Of a stretch of DNA of 52,660 nucleotides, positions 14,821 through 22,399 are shown piece by piece. Under the pieces are notes generated by a model that saw only the letters and a program-made list of their open reading frames with translations, did not search any database and was not told the origin of the DNA. Origin of the DNA: Aeromicrobium sp. (GTDB taxonomy: Bacteria > Actinomycetota > Coriobacteriia > Anaerosomatales > Anaerosomataceae); NCBI GenBank assembly GCA_015351705.1, contig JADIIM010000042.1, forward strand, positions 1-52,660, written 5' to 3'. The translations under genes were made by a program, and so were the position numbers. Position 1 is the first letter of the stretch, and the number at the start of each line of letters is the position of its first letter.

Positions 14821-17800
14821 GTGATTCGAGTACCGACCATCCAGGCTTGCCAGTGGGTCGATCGACTGCCTGGTGAGCAGGCGTACGCGCGCGTGCTGCG
14901 CGTGCTGCTTCTTGGTGTGGTCGCCGCAGTGCTCGCGTCTCCCGCTGTCGCTTTCGCCGCAAGCCCGCACGTGGCATACGACTCCGGCTCGGCGGCATGC
15001 GACGCCTGCCACGCGCCGCACCAGGCGTCTTCCACGCGCTACCTGTTCAACGAGCGCGCCACCGCAGGCGGCGCGCGCGCCTCCCAGGCCGCGCTGTGCT
15101 ATACGTGCCACGACGGGTCGACGGCCGGCAACGTCAAGACCGGGCCGTACTCGTTCGGCTCGGCGAGCGGGCACACCGTCGAGGAGCGCGGCCCGGGTGC
15201 CGCAGGCGCCGACCTCACCGACAGCTGCTCGTCGTGCCACTACGCGCACAACGACTGGACCGACGACGTGCGCCTCCCGCGCCCGACGATCAACGGCCGC
15301 GCGGTCACCGGCGCCGACACGAGCTGGTGCCTGGCCTGCCACGACGACGCGCAGAGCTGGTACGCCTCGACGACCACCACGCCCTACCCGCAGCTCTCCT
15401 CACCTGTGCGCGCTGAAGACGGCTATCCGGCGACCGGCACCTTCCCCGGCGCGACGGTCTACACGGACGCGGTGGCAAACCCCCACGCCTCGATCCCGGC
15501 GAGCATCGTACCGGGCGTGGCCGTGCCGAGCCGTGAGGCCACCCGCGCCGCCGGTGACTGCCTGTACTGTCACGCCGCGCACGGCGGCGTGAGCGAGCGC
15601 GACGGACTGCTCAAGCCCTTCGGGGCCTCGAGCGACTCGGTCGTCGACCGCGAGCAGGGCCGCTACGCCGAGCTGTGCTTCCGCTGCCACGCCGGCGCCG
15701 ACTCCGAACTCGACTTCGGCGTCGCCGACATCAAGTCGCTCGTGACCCACGACGCCGACGACCCGGGGCACACCATCCGCACCGCCGGCGGCACCTACGC
15801 CCCCGGCTCGCCATTGCCGTGCTACGAGTGCCACAACCCCCACGGCTCGGCAGGGGGCAACACCCGCCTGATCGCCGACACGGTGGGCGAGGGGCTGGAT
15901 CCCCGCACGCCGGCCGATCCGGAGAACGCCGGTGCGAGCGCGGATAAGGTCCGCCGGTTCTGCTTCGCATGCCATACCACGTATGACACCGCTCCCGTCG
16001 GACGGCCCTGGGGTTGGGACAGCGAGGCGGGCGAGTATGCTGCGGTGGGGGCGACCGACGACGTGGTCGGCCTTGCGCGGAGCGCGGCGGTGGGCGCCAA
16101 CCTGCTGCGTCTTCCGTCCGCGACCGGCCACAACAAGGACGACCTCAACAGCTGCTACGACTGTCACGGTGACATCCACCGACCGATGGGCGGCGTCTCC
16201 ACCGGTGGGGTGCCGTGCTCGGTATGCCACCAGGCCCTGAACGGTATGGCCCACAACCCGCCGGAGTACTACGGCGACACCGATACCTACCATCACGTGC
16301 TCACGGATCCGAACTGGGACCAGGCACCCGAGGACGGACCCTATCCTGTCTACGATCCGGTCACCTCGCCCACACTCTCGTGCGTGAGCTGCCACATGGA
16401 TCACGGGCAGTATGAGGCACTGCCGGACGGCATCGGCAAGGCGTATTCGCTCAGGAGCAGCGCTCTCGAGGCGTATCCGACGCCGGTCAACACCGATGAC
16501 GGACTGTGCCTGAGCTGTCACGATTACTCGCTCGGCGCGCGTATCCTGCGCAACGAGGAGGGCCAGAAGCCCAACGCGATGACCTCGACCACGGTTATGC
16601 GCGTCGAGGAGAACATGTGGTACGGGGATGCCACGGCTGACCCGCCGGTGCCGCCATCACCGCACAACTACACCGTACCGGGCGACTTCAACGACGGCTC
16701 GACCTTCTACGCCAACTGTGCGAAGTGCCACGGCACGCTCGGCGGGACGCTCTCGAGCGGGCAGTTCGCGGTCCACTTCTCTCCGGAGCAGCGACTCATC
16801 AACGCGCTTGGCGACGCCACCGTCTATGAGATCAACGAAGAGGAGATGTGCTTCCGCTGTCACAGCTACCGGGCCGATGGGCTGGCGGGTGACATCAAGC
16901 CGGTCGACGACAAGGACTGGTACGGCATCGCGGACATGAGTCGTGCGAGCCAGGCGATCTACTCGCAGATGGAGCCAAGTAACAACCAGTTCGGCCACAA
17001 GCCGCACGACTACAAGGGCTTGCACCTGATCGCGTCGGTCGATGAGACACAGGACTACATCAGCAACAACAAGCACGTCGAGTGCGCCGACTGCCACAAC
17101 CATCATGTCGTCGGCAAGGTCCGCCACGTCTACGGCACCGATAACCGCGTATCCGGAGCGCTCAAGGGCGTGCGTGGCGTCGGGTTTAAGGACGGTGCGC
17201 TCGCCACGCTCGCTCAGGACAACTGGGCCATCGCCAACCCGATCTCATACGGGACCGGTGCGAGCGACGAGCTCGAGTACAAGCAGTTCGCCACGTACGA
17301 GTACGAGATCTGCTTCAAGTGCCACTCCTCGGCCAACACACGTCTTGCCGAGTGGGGCGGGAAGATGGTCTGGACCGACTGGTCGAACCCGTCATCGCCG
17401 GGCACGGGCACCAACACCAGCGTGAACAACTGGACCAATGTGGCCCAGGATTTCAACGTGGGTAACAACTCGCGGCACCCGGTCTTCGCCACGCTCGGCG
17501 GGTACTACTACCCGTCCGCCGAGGCCGATACGATGGTGCAGATCTCCGGGTACGCCGACACGGTCACACGTGGCACGAGCTCGCTTGAGGCGTACCAGGT
17601 CTCCAACGGCTGGGGCCAGGGCGACACGATGATGTGCTCGGACTGCCATGGTGACTCGAGCGCGCCCTACGCGATGGTCGAGGACCCGCCCGGGTCGGGT
17701 GTCTGGGTGCCGAACCCCGCGGCGGTGAACGTGCCTCAGGGCCCGCACGGCGCCTCGATCCGCTACTCGCTGCGTGGTCCGGGGACCGACTGGCCCGTCC

Positions 17801-18198
17801 GCACGGATCTGGCCACGCCGCGGCTGATCACGCTGAACGACCTCGGTGATGCGTCATATGCGTCGAACATCTTCTGCAGCAACTGCCATCCGGCTGAGAA
17901 GGCGATCGACAACCGCGCGCACTCGGCAAGCAGGCAGGGTCATGGACCGCGGGCATGCATCAACTGTCATGTGCTGGTGCCGCACGGGTCCAAGGTCTCG
18001 CGCCTCATCGGCGATCGTGAGACCATGCCGGCGCGCCTTGCCTACCAGGGCAACATCAACAACATGATGATGTCGAGCTACCAGAAGGGCGCCTCGACCA
18101 AGAACTCATGCTCCGTCGTCGCCGGCTCCGTGTGCACCGGCGGTAGCGGTCACAGCGTCACCGGCAACCGCACCGGCGGCAACTGGGAGAACTGGTAG
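14821..18198 (+). CDS. Secreted 19-heme giant c-type cytochrome
   Basis: About 1,125 residues with a long n-region, a hydrophobic core at 26-44 and a signal-peptidase site near AFA46. Nineteen CXXCH sites run through the protein (CDACH, CYTCH, CSSCH, CLACH, CLYCH, CFRCH, CYECH, CFACH, CYDCH, CSVCH, CVSCH, CLSCH, CAKCH, CFRCH, CADCH, CFKCH, CSDCH, CSNCH, CINCH). There is no C-terminal anchor. Heme density is low, one per 59 residues, with Ser/Thr/Gly/Asn-rich stretches, so beta-rich domains between hemes are likely. The C-terminus has an extra non-heme Cys pair (CSVVAGSVC). GTG 14821 is preferred, with AAGGAG 13 bp upstream; GTG 14893 is a possible later start. Probably an extracellular electron carrier or terminal reductase. 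Confidence 0.88.
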   Translation: MIRVPTIQACQWVDRLPGEQAYARVLRVLLLGVVAAVLASPAVAFAASPHVAYDSGSAACDACHAPHQASSTRYLFNERATAGGARASQAALCYTCHDGSTAGNVKTGPYSFGSASGHTVEERGPGAAGADLTDSCSSCHYAHNDWTDDVRLPRPTINGRAVTGADTSWCLACHDDAQSWYASTTTTPYPQLSSPVRAEDGYPATGTFPGATVYTDAVANPHASIPASIVPGVAVPSREATRAAGDCLYCHAAHGGVSERDGLLKPFGASSDSVVDREQGRYAELCFRCHAGADSELDFGVADIKSLVTHDADDPGHTIRTAGGTYAPGSPLPCYECHNPHGSAGGNTRLIADTVGEGLDPRTPADPENAGASADKVRRFCFACHTTYDTAPVGRPWGWDSEAGEYAAVGATDDVVGLARSAAVGANLLRLPSATGHNKDDLNSCYDCHGDIHRPMGGVSTGGVPCSVCHQALNGMAHNPPEYYGDTDTYHHVLTDPNWDQAPEDGPYPVYDPVTSPTLSCVSCHMDHGQYEALPDGIGKAYSLRSSALEAYPTPVNTDDGLCLSCHDYSLGARILRNEEGQKPNAMTSTTVMRVEENMWYGDATADPPVPPSPHNYTVPGDFNDGSTFYANCAKCHGTLGGTLSSGQFAVHFSPEQRLINALGDATVYEINEEEMCFRCHSYRADGLAGDIKPVDDKDWYGIADMSRASQAIYSQMEPSNNQFGHKPHDYKGLHLIASVDETQDYISNNKHVECADCHNHHVVGKVRHVYGTDNRVSGALKGVRGVGFKDGALATLAQDNWAIANPISYGTGASDELEYKQFATYEYEICFKCHSSANTRLAEWGGKMVWTDWSNPSSPGTGTNTSVNNWTNVAQDFNVGNNSRHPVFATLGGYYYPSAEADTMVQISGYADTVTRGTSSLEAYQVSNGWGQGDTMMCSDCHGDSSAPYAMVEDPPGSGVWVPNPAAVNVPQGPHGASIRYSLRGPGTDWPVRTDLATPRLITLNDLGDASYASNIFCSNCHPAEKAIDNRAHSASRQGHGPRACINCHVLVPHGSKVSRLIGDRETMPARLAYQGNINNMMMSSYQKGASTKNSCSVVAGSVCTGGSGHSVTGNRTGGNWENW

Positions 18199-18222
18199 AC
18201 GCTCCTGCGGTATCCTGCGAGT

Positions 18223-19536
18223 ATGTCCCGCACATCCGTTCTCGCACGCGTCGTCCGTGCGCTCACCTCCCGTCGCGCCTCGATGGCGCTCATGGCGTTC
18301 GTCGCCGTGGCAGGTGCGGTCGGGGCCTGGTTCCCGCAGCGAGCGCTCGTCTCGCCCGAGGCGATGGCCTCCTGGGAGGTCGATAACCCCGCGCTGGCAG
18401 GCGCTTCCCGGGCCCTCGGACTCGACGCGCTGTTCAGCACGTGGTGGTTCCTCGTCGCACTCGGCGTGTTCTCGCTGATGCTCCTCGTCGCCACCGCCCG
18501 GATGGCCGTCGAGGCCCGTGGCGCGATGGTCGGGCAGGCGGTGGCACCGCATACCACCGTGCCTTGCGTGTGCGCTGATGAGATGGCCGAGCGGGCGCGC
18601 ACCGCGGGCTACCACGAGCTCCGCGGCACCGCAGACGGCGTCCGCGTCTTCATGCGCCACCGATGGGGGCTCTGGGGTCCGACGGTGCTTCACGCCGGCA
18701 TGGTCGTCGCGCTCCTGGCTGCGCTGGCCGCCTCGGCGCTCACCTCGCAGGCCGTCCTCGACCTGTCCGAGGGCGAGGTGCGCGCTCCGGGAGACGACTA
18801 CCTCGTGACCGAGTTCGACGTGCTCGGGCGCGCTCCGGAGGTCGGCCGGGCGATGCGTTTCGACGGGGCGAGCACCGAGACATGGCCGGACGGTTCGCTC
18901 AAGTCGGTCACCGCGACGCTGTCGGTCCTTGAGGGCGACGCTGGTTGGGTCACGCACACGAGCTCGCCGAACGCGCCGTTGAGCCTGCATGGCCACACCA
19001 TCTACGTGCTCCCCGGCGACTTCGGAGACGCGGCCTTCCTGGCTGTCACTGCCGCGGATGGCACCGAGTACCGGCTCCGCACGGAGTTCACGTTCGTGCC
19101 GGAGGGAGAGGCGGGTTACGCGCAGGTCGTCCCGGCGGGAGTGCCGGTGATCGACGCACGCTGGGACCCGCATGGCGTTCGCGGGCCCGCCGCTCTTTCG
19201 CTGCGCCCGGCAGGCGACTCGGGCGCCGAGCCCGTGGCGGTGGCGCCCGGCGAGACCGTCGAGGTGGGGGACTACACGGTCACGCTCGTGGGTATGGCAC
19301 AGTGGATGGCGTTCCGCATCGTCCGTCCCTATGCCATCGGCGTGCTCTTCCTCGGCTTCGGTATCATCGGGCTTGGCTCACTCATGCTCTATCTGTGGGT
19401 CCCGCGTGAGCTCGTGATCGTGCCGTCCGCCGATGGCGTGCGGTACGGCTGGCGAGCGGCGAGGATGGGGCGTACGTACCTTGCCGAGCGAGACGCCATA
19501 CTCGGCCGGGCCCCTGACGCAGGAGAGGACAGATGA
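18223..19536 (+). CDS. resB: Cytochrome c biogenesis protein ResB
   Basis: Half of the system II heme-delivery and ligation complex, with CcsA, at the outer face of the membrane. The 437-residue protein has the ResB plan: two N-terminal membrane helices (about 20-40 and 75-100), a third near 150-172 (GPTVLHAGMVVALLAAL), a large outer domain, and a final helix near 370-393 before a short cytoplasmic tail. The outer domain has the typical LSLHGHTIYVLPGDFGD-like stretch. It is directly after the 19-heme gene and overlaps ccsA by ATGA. No ResA or CcdA gene is next to it, so apocytochrome thiol reduction must come from elsewhere. Confidence 0.88.
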   Translation: MSRTSVLARVVRALTSRRASMALMAFVAVAGAVGAWFPQRALVSPEAMASWEVDNPALAGASRALGLDALFSTWWFLVALGVFSLMLLVATARMAVEARGAMVGQAVAPHTTVPCVCADEMAERARTAGYHELRGTADGVRVFMRHRWGLWGPTVLHAGMVVALLAALAASALTSQAVLDLSEGEVRAPGDDYLVTEFDVLGRAPEVGRAMRFDGASTETWPDGSLKSVTATLSVLEGDAGWVTHTSSPNAPLSLHGHTIYVLPGDFGDAAFLAVTAADGTEYRLRTEFTFVPEGEAGYAQVVPAGVPVIDARWDPHGVRGPAALSLRPAGDSGAEPVAVAPGETVEVGDYTVTLVGMAQWMAFRIVRPYAIGVLFLGFGIIGLGSLMLYLWVPRELVIVPSADGVRYGWRAARMGRTYLAERDAILGRAPDAGEDR

Positions 19537-20366
19537 TGCAGCAGGCACTGGCGGTCGAGACGCCGCTTCACATCGCCGCACTGGCGATCTACGCGCTCGC
19601 GGTGGGCCTCACGCTCTTCGGTGTCTTGATGTCACGTCCGGCGTTCGTGCGAGCCGGGCACATCGCCGCAGTGGCGGGGCTTGCCGTGCACTCCGCAGCG
19701 CTCGGACTACGCTGGTACGGTGCCGGTCATGGCCCGTACCTGACGCGGTACGAGGTCCTCTCATCCAACTCCTGGGCGGCGATGACGCTCTTCGAGCTGG
19801 TGGCGCTGCGCGACCGGCGGATGCGCGGATTGGCCATGCTCATCTATCCGGCGGCGCTGTTGACCCTCGGCATCGGCGTGTACACCGGCCCGGAGGTGCA
19901 GACCCTGCCGCCAACCTTCACCGGCGTCTGGCTCGTGCTGCACGTATGCTTCTACTTCGTGGCGTTCGCCGCGGCCCTGCTCTCGCTCGGCTACGGCCTC
20001 GCACACGTCGCCCGTGACACACGGCTGCTTGCGCGCGTGCCGGCGCTGCCGGACCGGGGCACCCTCGACCGCGAGTCGTACCGGTTCGCCGGCCTCACGT
20101 TCGCGTTCTGGGGCATCGGCATGCTGACGGGTGCGATCTGGGCGTACTACTCCTGGGGCCGCTTCTGGGGCTGGGACCCGGTGGAGACGTGGTCGCTCGT
20201 CACGTGGTTCGTGTACGGTATCTACCTGCACGCGCGCCGGTTCTACGGGCTCAGAGGGCGCAAGGCCGCGCTCCTCTTGCTTCTCGGCTTCGTGCTGGCG
20301 ATCGGCTCGCTCTTCTTTACATCGCTGCTCACGACGTCGCTCCATTCCGAGTACTTCAGCTCGTGA
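19533..20366 (+). CDS. ccsA: Cytochrome c biogenesis protein CcsA (heme-handling synthetase subunit)
   Basis: Integral membrane heme exporter and ligase of system II. The 277-residue protein has about eight membrane helices, conserved His residues (PLHIAAL near the start; VLHVCFYFVAFA), and the WWD motif WGRFWGWDPVETWSL at about 208-222 that presents heme to apocytochrome. AGGAGAGG precedes the ATG, and the start overlaps the resB stop. Together ResB and CcsA would mature all four multiheme cytochromes upstream; two of these carry CX3CH sites, so the pair may tolerate longer heme motifs. Confidence 0.92.
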   Translation: MMQQALAVETPLHIAALAIYALAVGLTLFGVLMSRPAFVRAGHIAAVAGLAVHSAALGLRWYGAGHGPYLTRYEVLSSNSWAAMTLFELVALRDRRMRGLAMLIYPAALLTLGIGVYTGPEVQTLPPTFTGVWLVLHVCFYFVAFAAALLSLGYGLAHVARDTRLLARVPALPDRGTLDRESYRFAGLTFAFWGIGMLTGAIWAYYSWGRFWGWDPVETWSLVTWFVYGIYLHARRFYGLRGRKAALLLLLGFVLAIGSLFFTSLLTTSLHSEYFSS

Positions 20367-20391
20367 ACGGCGCGTCGGGCAAGGAGAGGCC

Positions 20392-20832
20392 ATGAGGGAT
20401 CTGCGAACACCGGTGGTCACCGTGCTGCTCCTCGTGGTGGTCGCCGGCATCCTGACGGGATGCGCCGCCCGCGACGCGAGCGGGCATCCCGCCGCTGCCG
20501 TCGTCGAGGCCCTGCTCGAACTGCGGCGCGCCGATGTGCGCGACCCTGCCTCGTACGCGCCGCTCGTGCGCGAATCTCGCGTGGCCACGGCGCTCGCGTC
20601 GCCGGCCGACGATGTAGCCGGCACGCCGCGGGTGCCCGGGTGGGAGCCGCCGTACGTGAGCGCGGAGACGAGCGTGTCGGCTGACGTGGTCGTGGTGTGG
20701 AGGCCCGACGAGGCGTTCACCGGGTGGCCCGTTGCGACCGTCTTCCTGACCATGCTCGAAGACGGGGCGTGGGTGGTCGTCGACGCGGTCGAGGTCGACG
20801 ATCCGCCGCCTGCCGGTGATGAATCAGAGTGA
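20392..20832 (+). CDS. Small predicted lipoprotein after ccsA
   Basis: Protein of 146 residues, ATG with AAGGAGAGG upstream. The N-terminus is a lipoprotein signal peptide with lipobox ILTGC (Cys24). The mature part is a short alpha/beta domain ending LEDGAWVVVDAVEVDD, with an acidic tail; it recalls NTF2-like or DUF4878-type small domains but no family is firmly recognised. No heme motif. Its ending resembles that of the lipoprotein at 21661 (LEDGAWLVDRVD), so the two may be paralogues flanking the Rex-like gene. Spacing of 25 bp from ccsA supports cotranscription. Confidence 0.75.
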   Translation: MRDLRTPVVTVLLLVVVAGILTGCAARDASGHPAAAVVEALLELRRADVRDPASYAPLVRESRVATALASPADDVAGTPRVPGWEPPYVSAETSVSADVVVVWRPDEAFTGWPVATVFLTMLEDGAWVVVDAVEVDDPPPAGDESE

Positions 20833-20870
20833 ACGCACGAGGCCGTAGAACGCTCACAGATAACGGCTTC

Positions 20871-20906
20871 CGCCTCTGACGTGCTGCGTAAGCGCAGGTA
20901 GAGGCG
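20871..20906. terminator. Nested stem-loop between the cytochrome/lipoprotein run and the Rex-like gene
   Basis: An outer stem CGCCTCT (20871-20877) pairs with AGAGGCG (20900-20906), and inside it CTGCG-TAAG-CGCAG (20884-20897) forms a second stem. Only a weak T-rich stretch follows. Position after the last gene of the block fits a terminator, but a regulatory RNA element ahead of the next gene cannot be excluded. A -10-like TACAAT follows at 20948-20953. Confidence 0.5.
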
Positions 20907-20987
20907 CATCTTCGTTATTGATGTCGCAATGTCTTCTCGCGATGCGCTACAATGCGACTGTCTGCACCTGCCACGGGAGGCCCCGAG

Positions 20988-21644
20988 ATGTCTGACCCTC
21001 GCACAGCCCCGGACGCCACGCTCTACCGGCTGTCGCTGTACCACTGCTACCTCGGAGAGCTTATCAGGGTCGGCGCGCCCGAGCGCATCACCTCTCGCCA
21101 GCTCGCCGAGGAGCTGAACATCAAGGAGGAGACGGTCCGTCGCGACATCTCCTTCGTCGGCGACATCGGCCGTCCTGGCGCGGGGTACGATCCGATCGTG
21201 CTCTACTCCGAGTTCACCAAGTTCCTCGGCCTGTCCGAGGAGTATCCGATCATCAAGGTCGGGACGACCAAGATGCTCGAGGCGCTCCAGGTGGTCTTCC
21301 CCGCGGAGCGCTACGGGATCAAGCCGGTCGCGTACTACTCTGAGCTTCCTGAAGACTCGGGGACCGAGGTCGGCGGAGTCGAGGTCAAGCATCTTACCGA
21401 CATCCCACGTCTCGACGCTGGCCTCGGCGTGTCGGTGGCGCTTGTCGCGTGCTCGCCGGGATGGGTCCAGATCACGCTCGACCTGCTGTCCGGAGCGGGC
21501 GTGAACGGCGTCTTGCTGCTCACCCCGATCATCCGCGTGCGCCGGCCCGAGGGCATGAACGTCACGCAGCTGCGCATGCCGTGCGACTTGAAGTCGCTGG
21601 CGTGCCGGTGCCGTGTGCCCGTGGGTACCGTCGGCACGATGTAG
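20988..21644 (+). CDS. Rex-like transcription regulator lacking the NAD(H)-binding glycine motif
   Basis: Protein of 218 residues, ATG with GGGAGG 7 bp upstream. The N-terminal 80 residues match Rex closely: TLYRLSLYHCYL, ETVRRDISFVGDIG, RPGAGYD align with the rex product at 7157. The expected Rossmann GXGXXG is replaced by IIKVGTTKMLEALQ, so NADH sensing in the usual way is unlikely. It carries five cysteines, including C199-X6-C206-X-C208 near the C-terminus plus C20 and C155, which could bind a metal or cluster or act as a thiol switch; this is inference. It lies between two lipoprotein genes, right after the cytochrome block it may control. Confidence 0.8.
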   Translation: MSDPRTAPDATLYRLSLYHCYLGELIRVGAPERITSRQLAEELNIKEETVRRDISFVGDIGRPGAGYDPIVLYSEFTKFLGLSEEYPIIKVGTTKMLEALQVVFPAERYGIKPVAYYSELPEDSGTEVGGVEVKHLTDIPRLDAGLGVSVALVACSPGWVQITLDLLSGAGVNGVLLLTPIIRVRRPEGMNVTQLRMPCDLKSLACRCRVPVGTVGTM

Positions 21645-21660
21645 TCGGCGCGGCGGGCGA

Positions 21661-22221
21661 GTGGTCGTGCATCCGAGTGCCGCGCAGCGTTCCCGCGATC
21701 CGCGGGCGCGCCGGTGTCCGGTAGCTCTCGTCCTGGCGGGTCTGCTGATCACCGCGTGCGCTGGCTGTGCGGCGCCCGACGCACAGGCCGGTGACGCTGT
21801 CCCGGAGGTGACGTCGGCCCCGATCCCGGTCGACGTCACGTCACCGGAGAGCGCCGTGCGCTCCTATCTGGAGCGGATCAGCTTTGCCTACCGGGTGCTC
21901 GATTCGAGCGTCGCGTCTTCGACGGTGACCATCGCCGAGTCCGTGCGGGTGGACGCGTATGTCCAGCTCAATGCCATGGAAGGCCGTGGACTCGATCAAC
22001 GCGTGGAGGAGCTCGCGATCACGTCGGTGTCGCGAGAGGAGACCTCGGCGATCGTCACCGCGCGCGAAGAGTGGGCGTACCGCTACTTCTCGCTTGAGAC
22101 GCTCAAGTATCTTTCCGAGGTGCTCACCGCGAGCTACGAGACGACCTACACGCTGGTTCTTGAAGATGGCGCCTGGCTTGTGGACCGGGTCGACGCGCGC
22201 CCGCTCGGCGAGATCCGCTGA
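21661..22221 (+). CDS. Predicted lipoprotein after the Rex-like gene
   Basis: Protein of about 186 residues. A GTG at 21661 (or 21667) begins a basic n-region, then a hydrophobic stretch ending in lipobox LITAC (Cys33). The mature domain is alpha/beta with TSPESAVRSYLERISFAYR, a pattern seen in NTF2-like/DUF4878-type extracytoplasmic domains, and ends LEDGAWLVDRVDARPLGEIR. No ribosome binding site decides between the two GTGs. No catalytic or heme motif. Possible distant paralogue of the 20392 lipoprotein. Confidence 0.65.
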   Translation: MVVHPSAAQRSRDPRARRCPVALVLAGLLITACAGCAAPDAQAGDAVPEVTSAPIPVDVTSPESAVRSYLERISFAYRVLDSSVASSTVTIAESVRVDAYVQLNAMEGRGLDQRVEELAITSVSREETSAIVTAREEWAYRYFSLETLKYLSEVLTASYETTYTLVLEDGAWLVDRVDARPLGEIR

Positions 22222-22399
22222 GTCGCCCGCCCGGCCGCACGCGGCTGCCACGCGGACAGCGGCAGACAGAGTGTCAGCCGACGCACGGTGCAGGGCATCG
22301 TCGCCCGGCGTCGAATCCCTGCTCCAGGCACTGTGCTATACTGCGCCGTCGTCGTGTTGGAGACCCCGCGCCCCGCGCGCTTCGAGAGGACCTCACCTC

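Noticed and set aside
20948-20953. TACAAT as a full promoter for the Rex-like gene
   Set aside because: Good -10 but no -35-like hexamer at 16-18 bp; kept only as a note.
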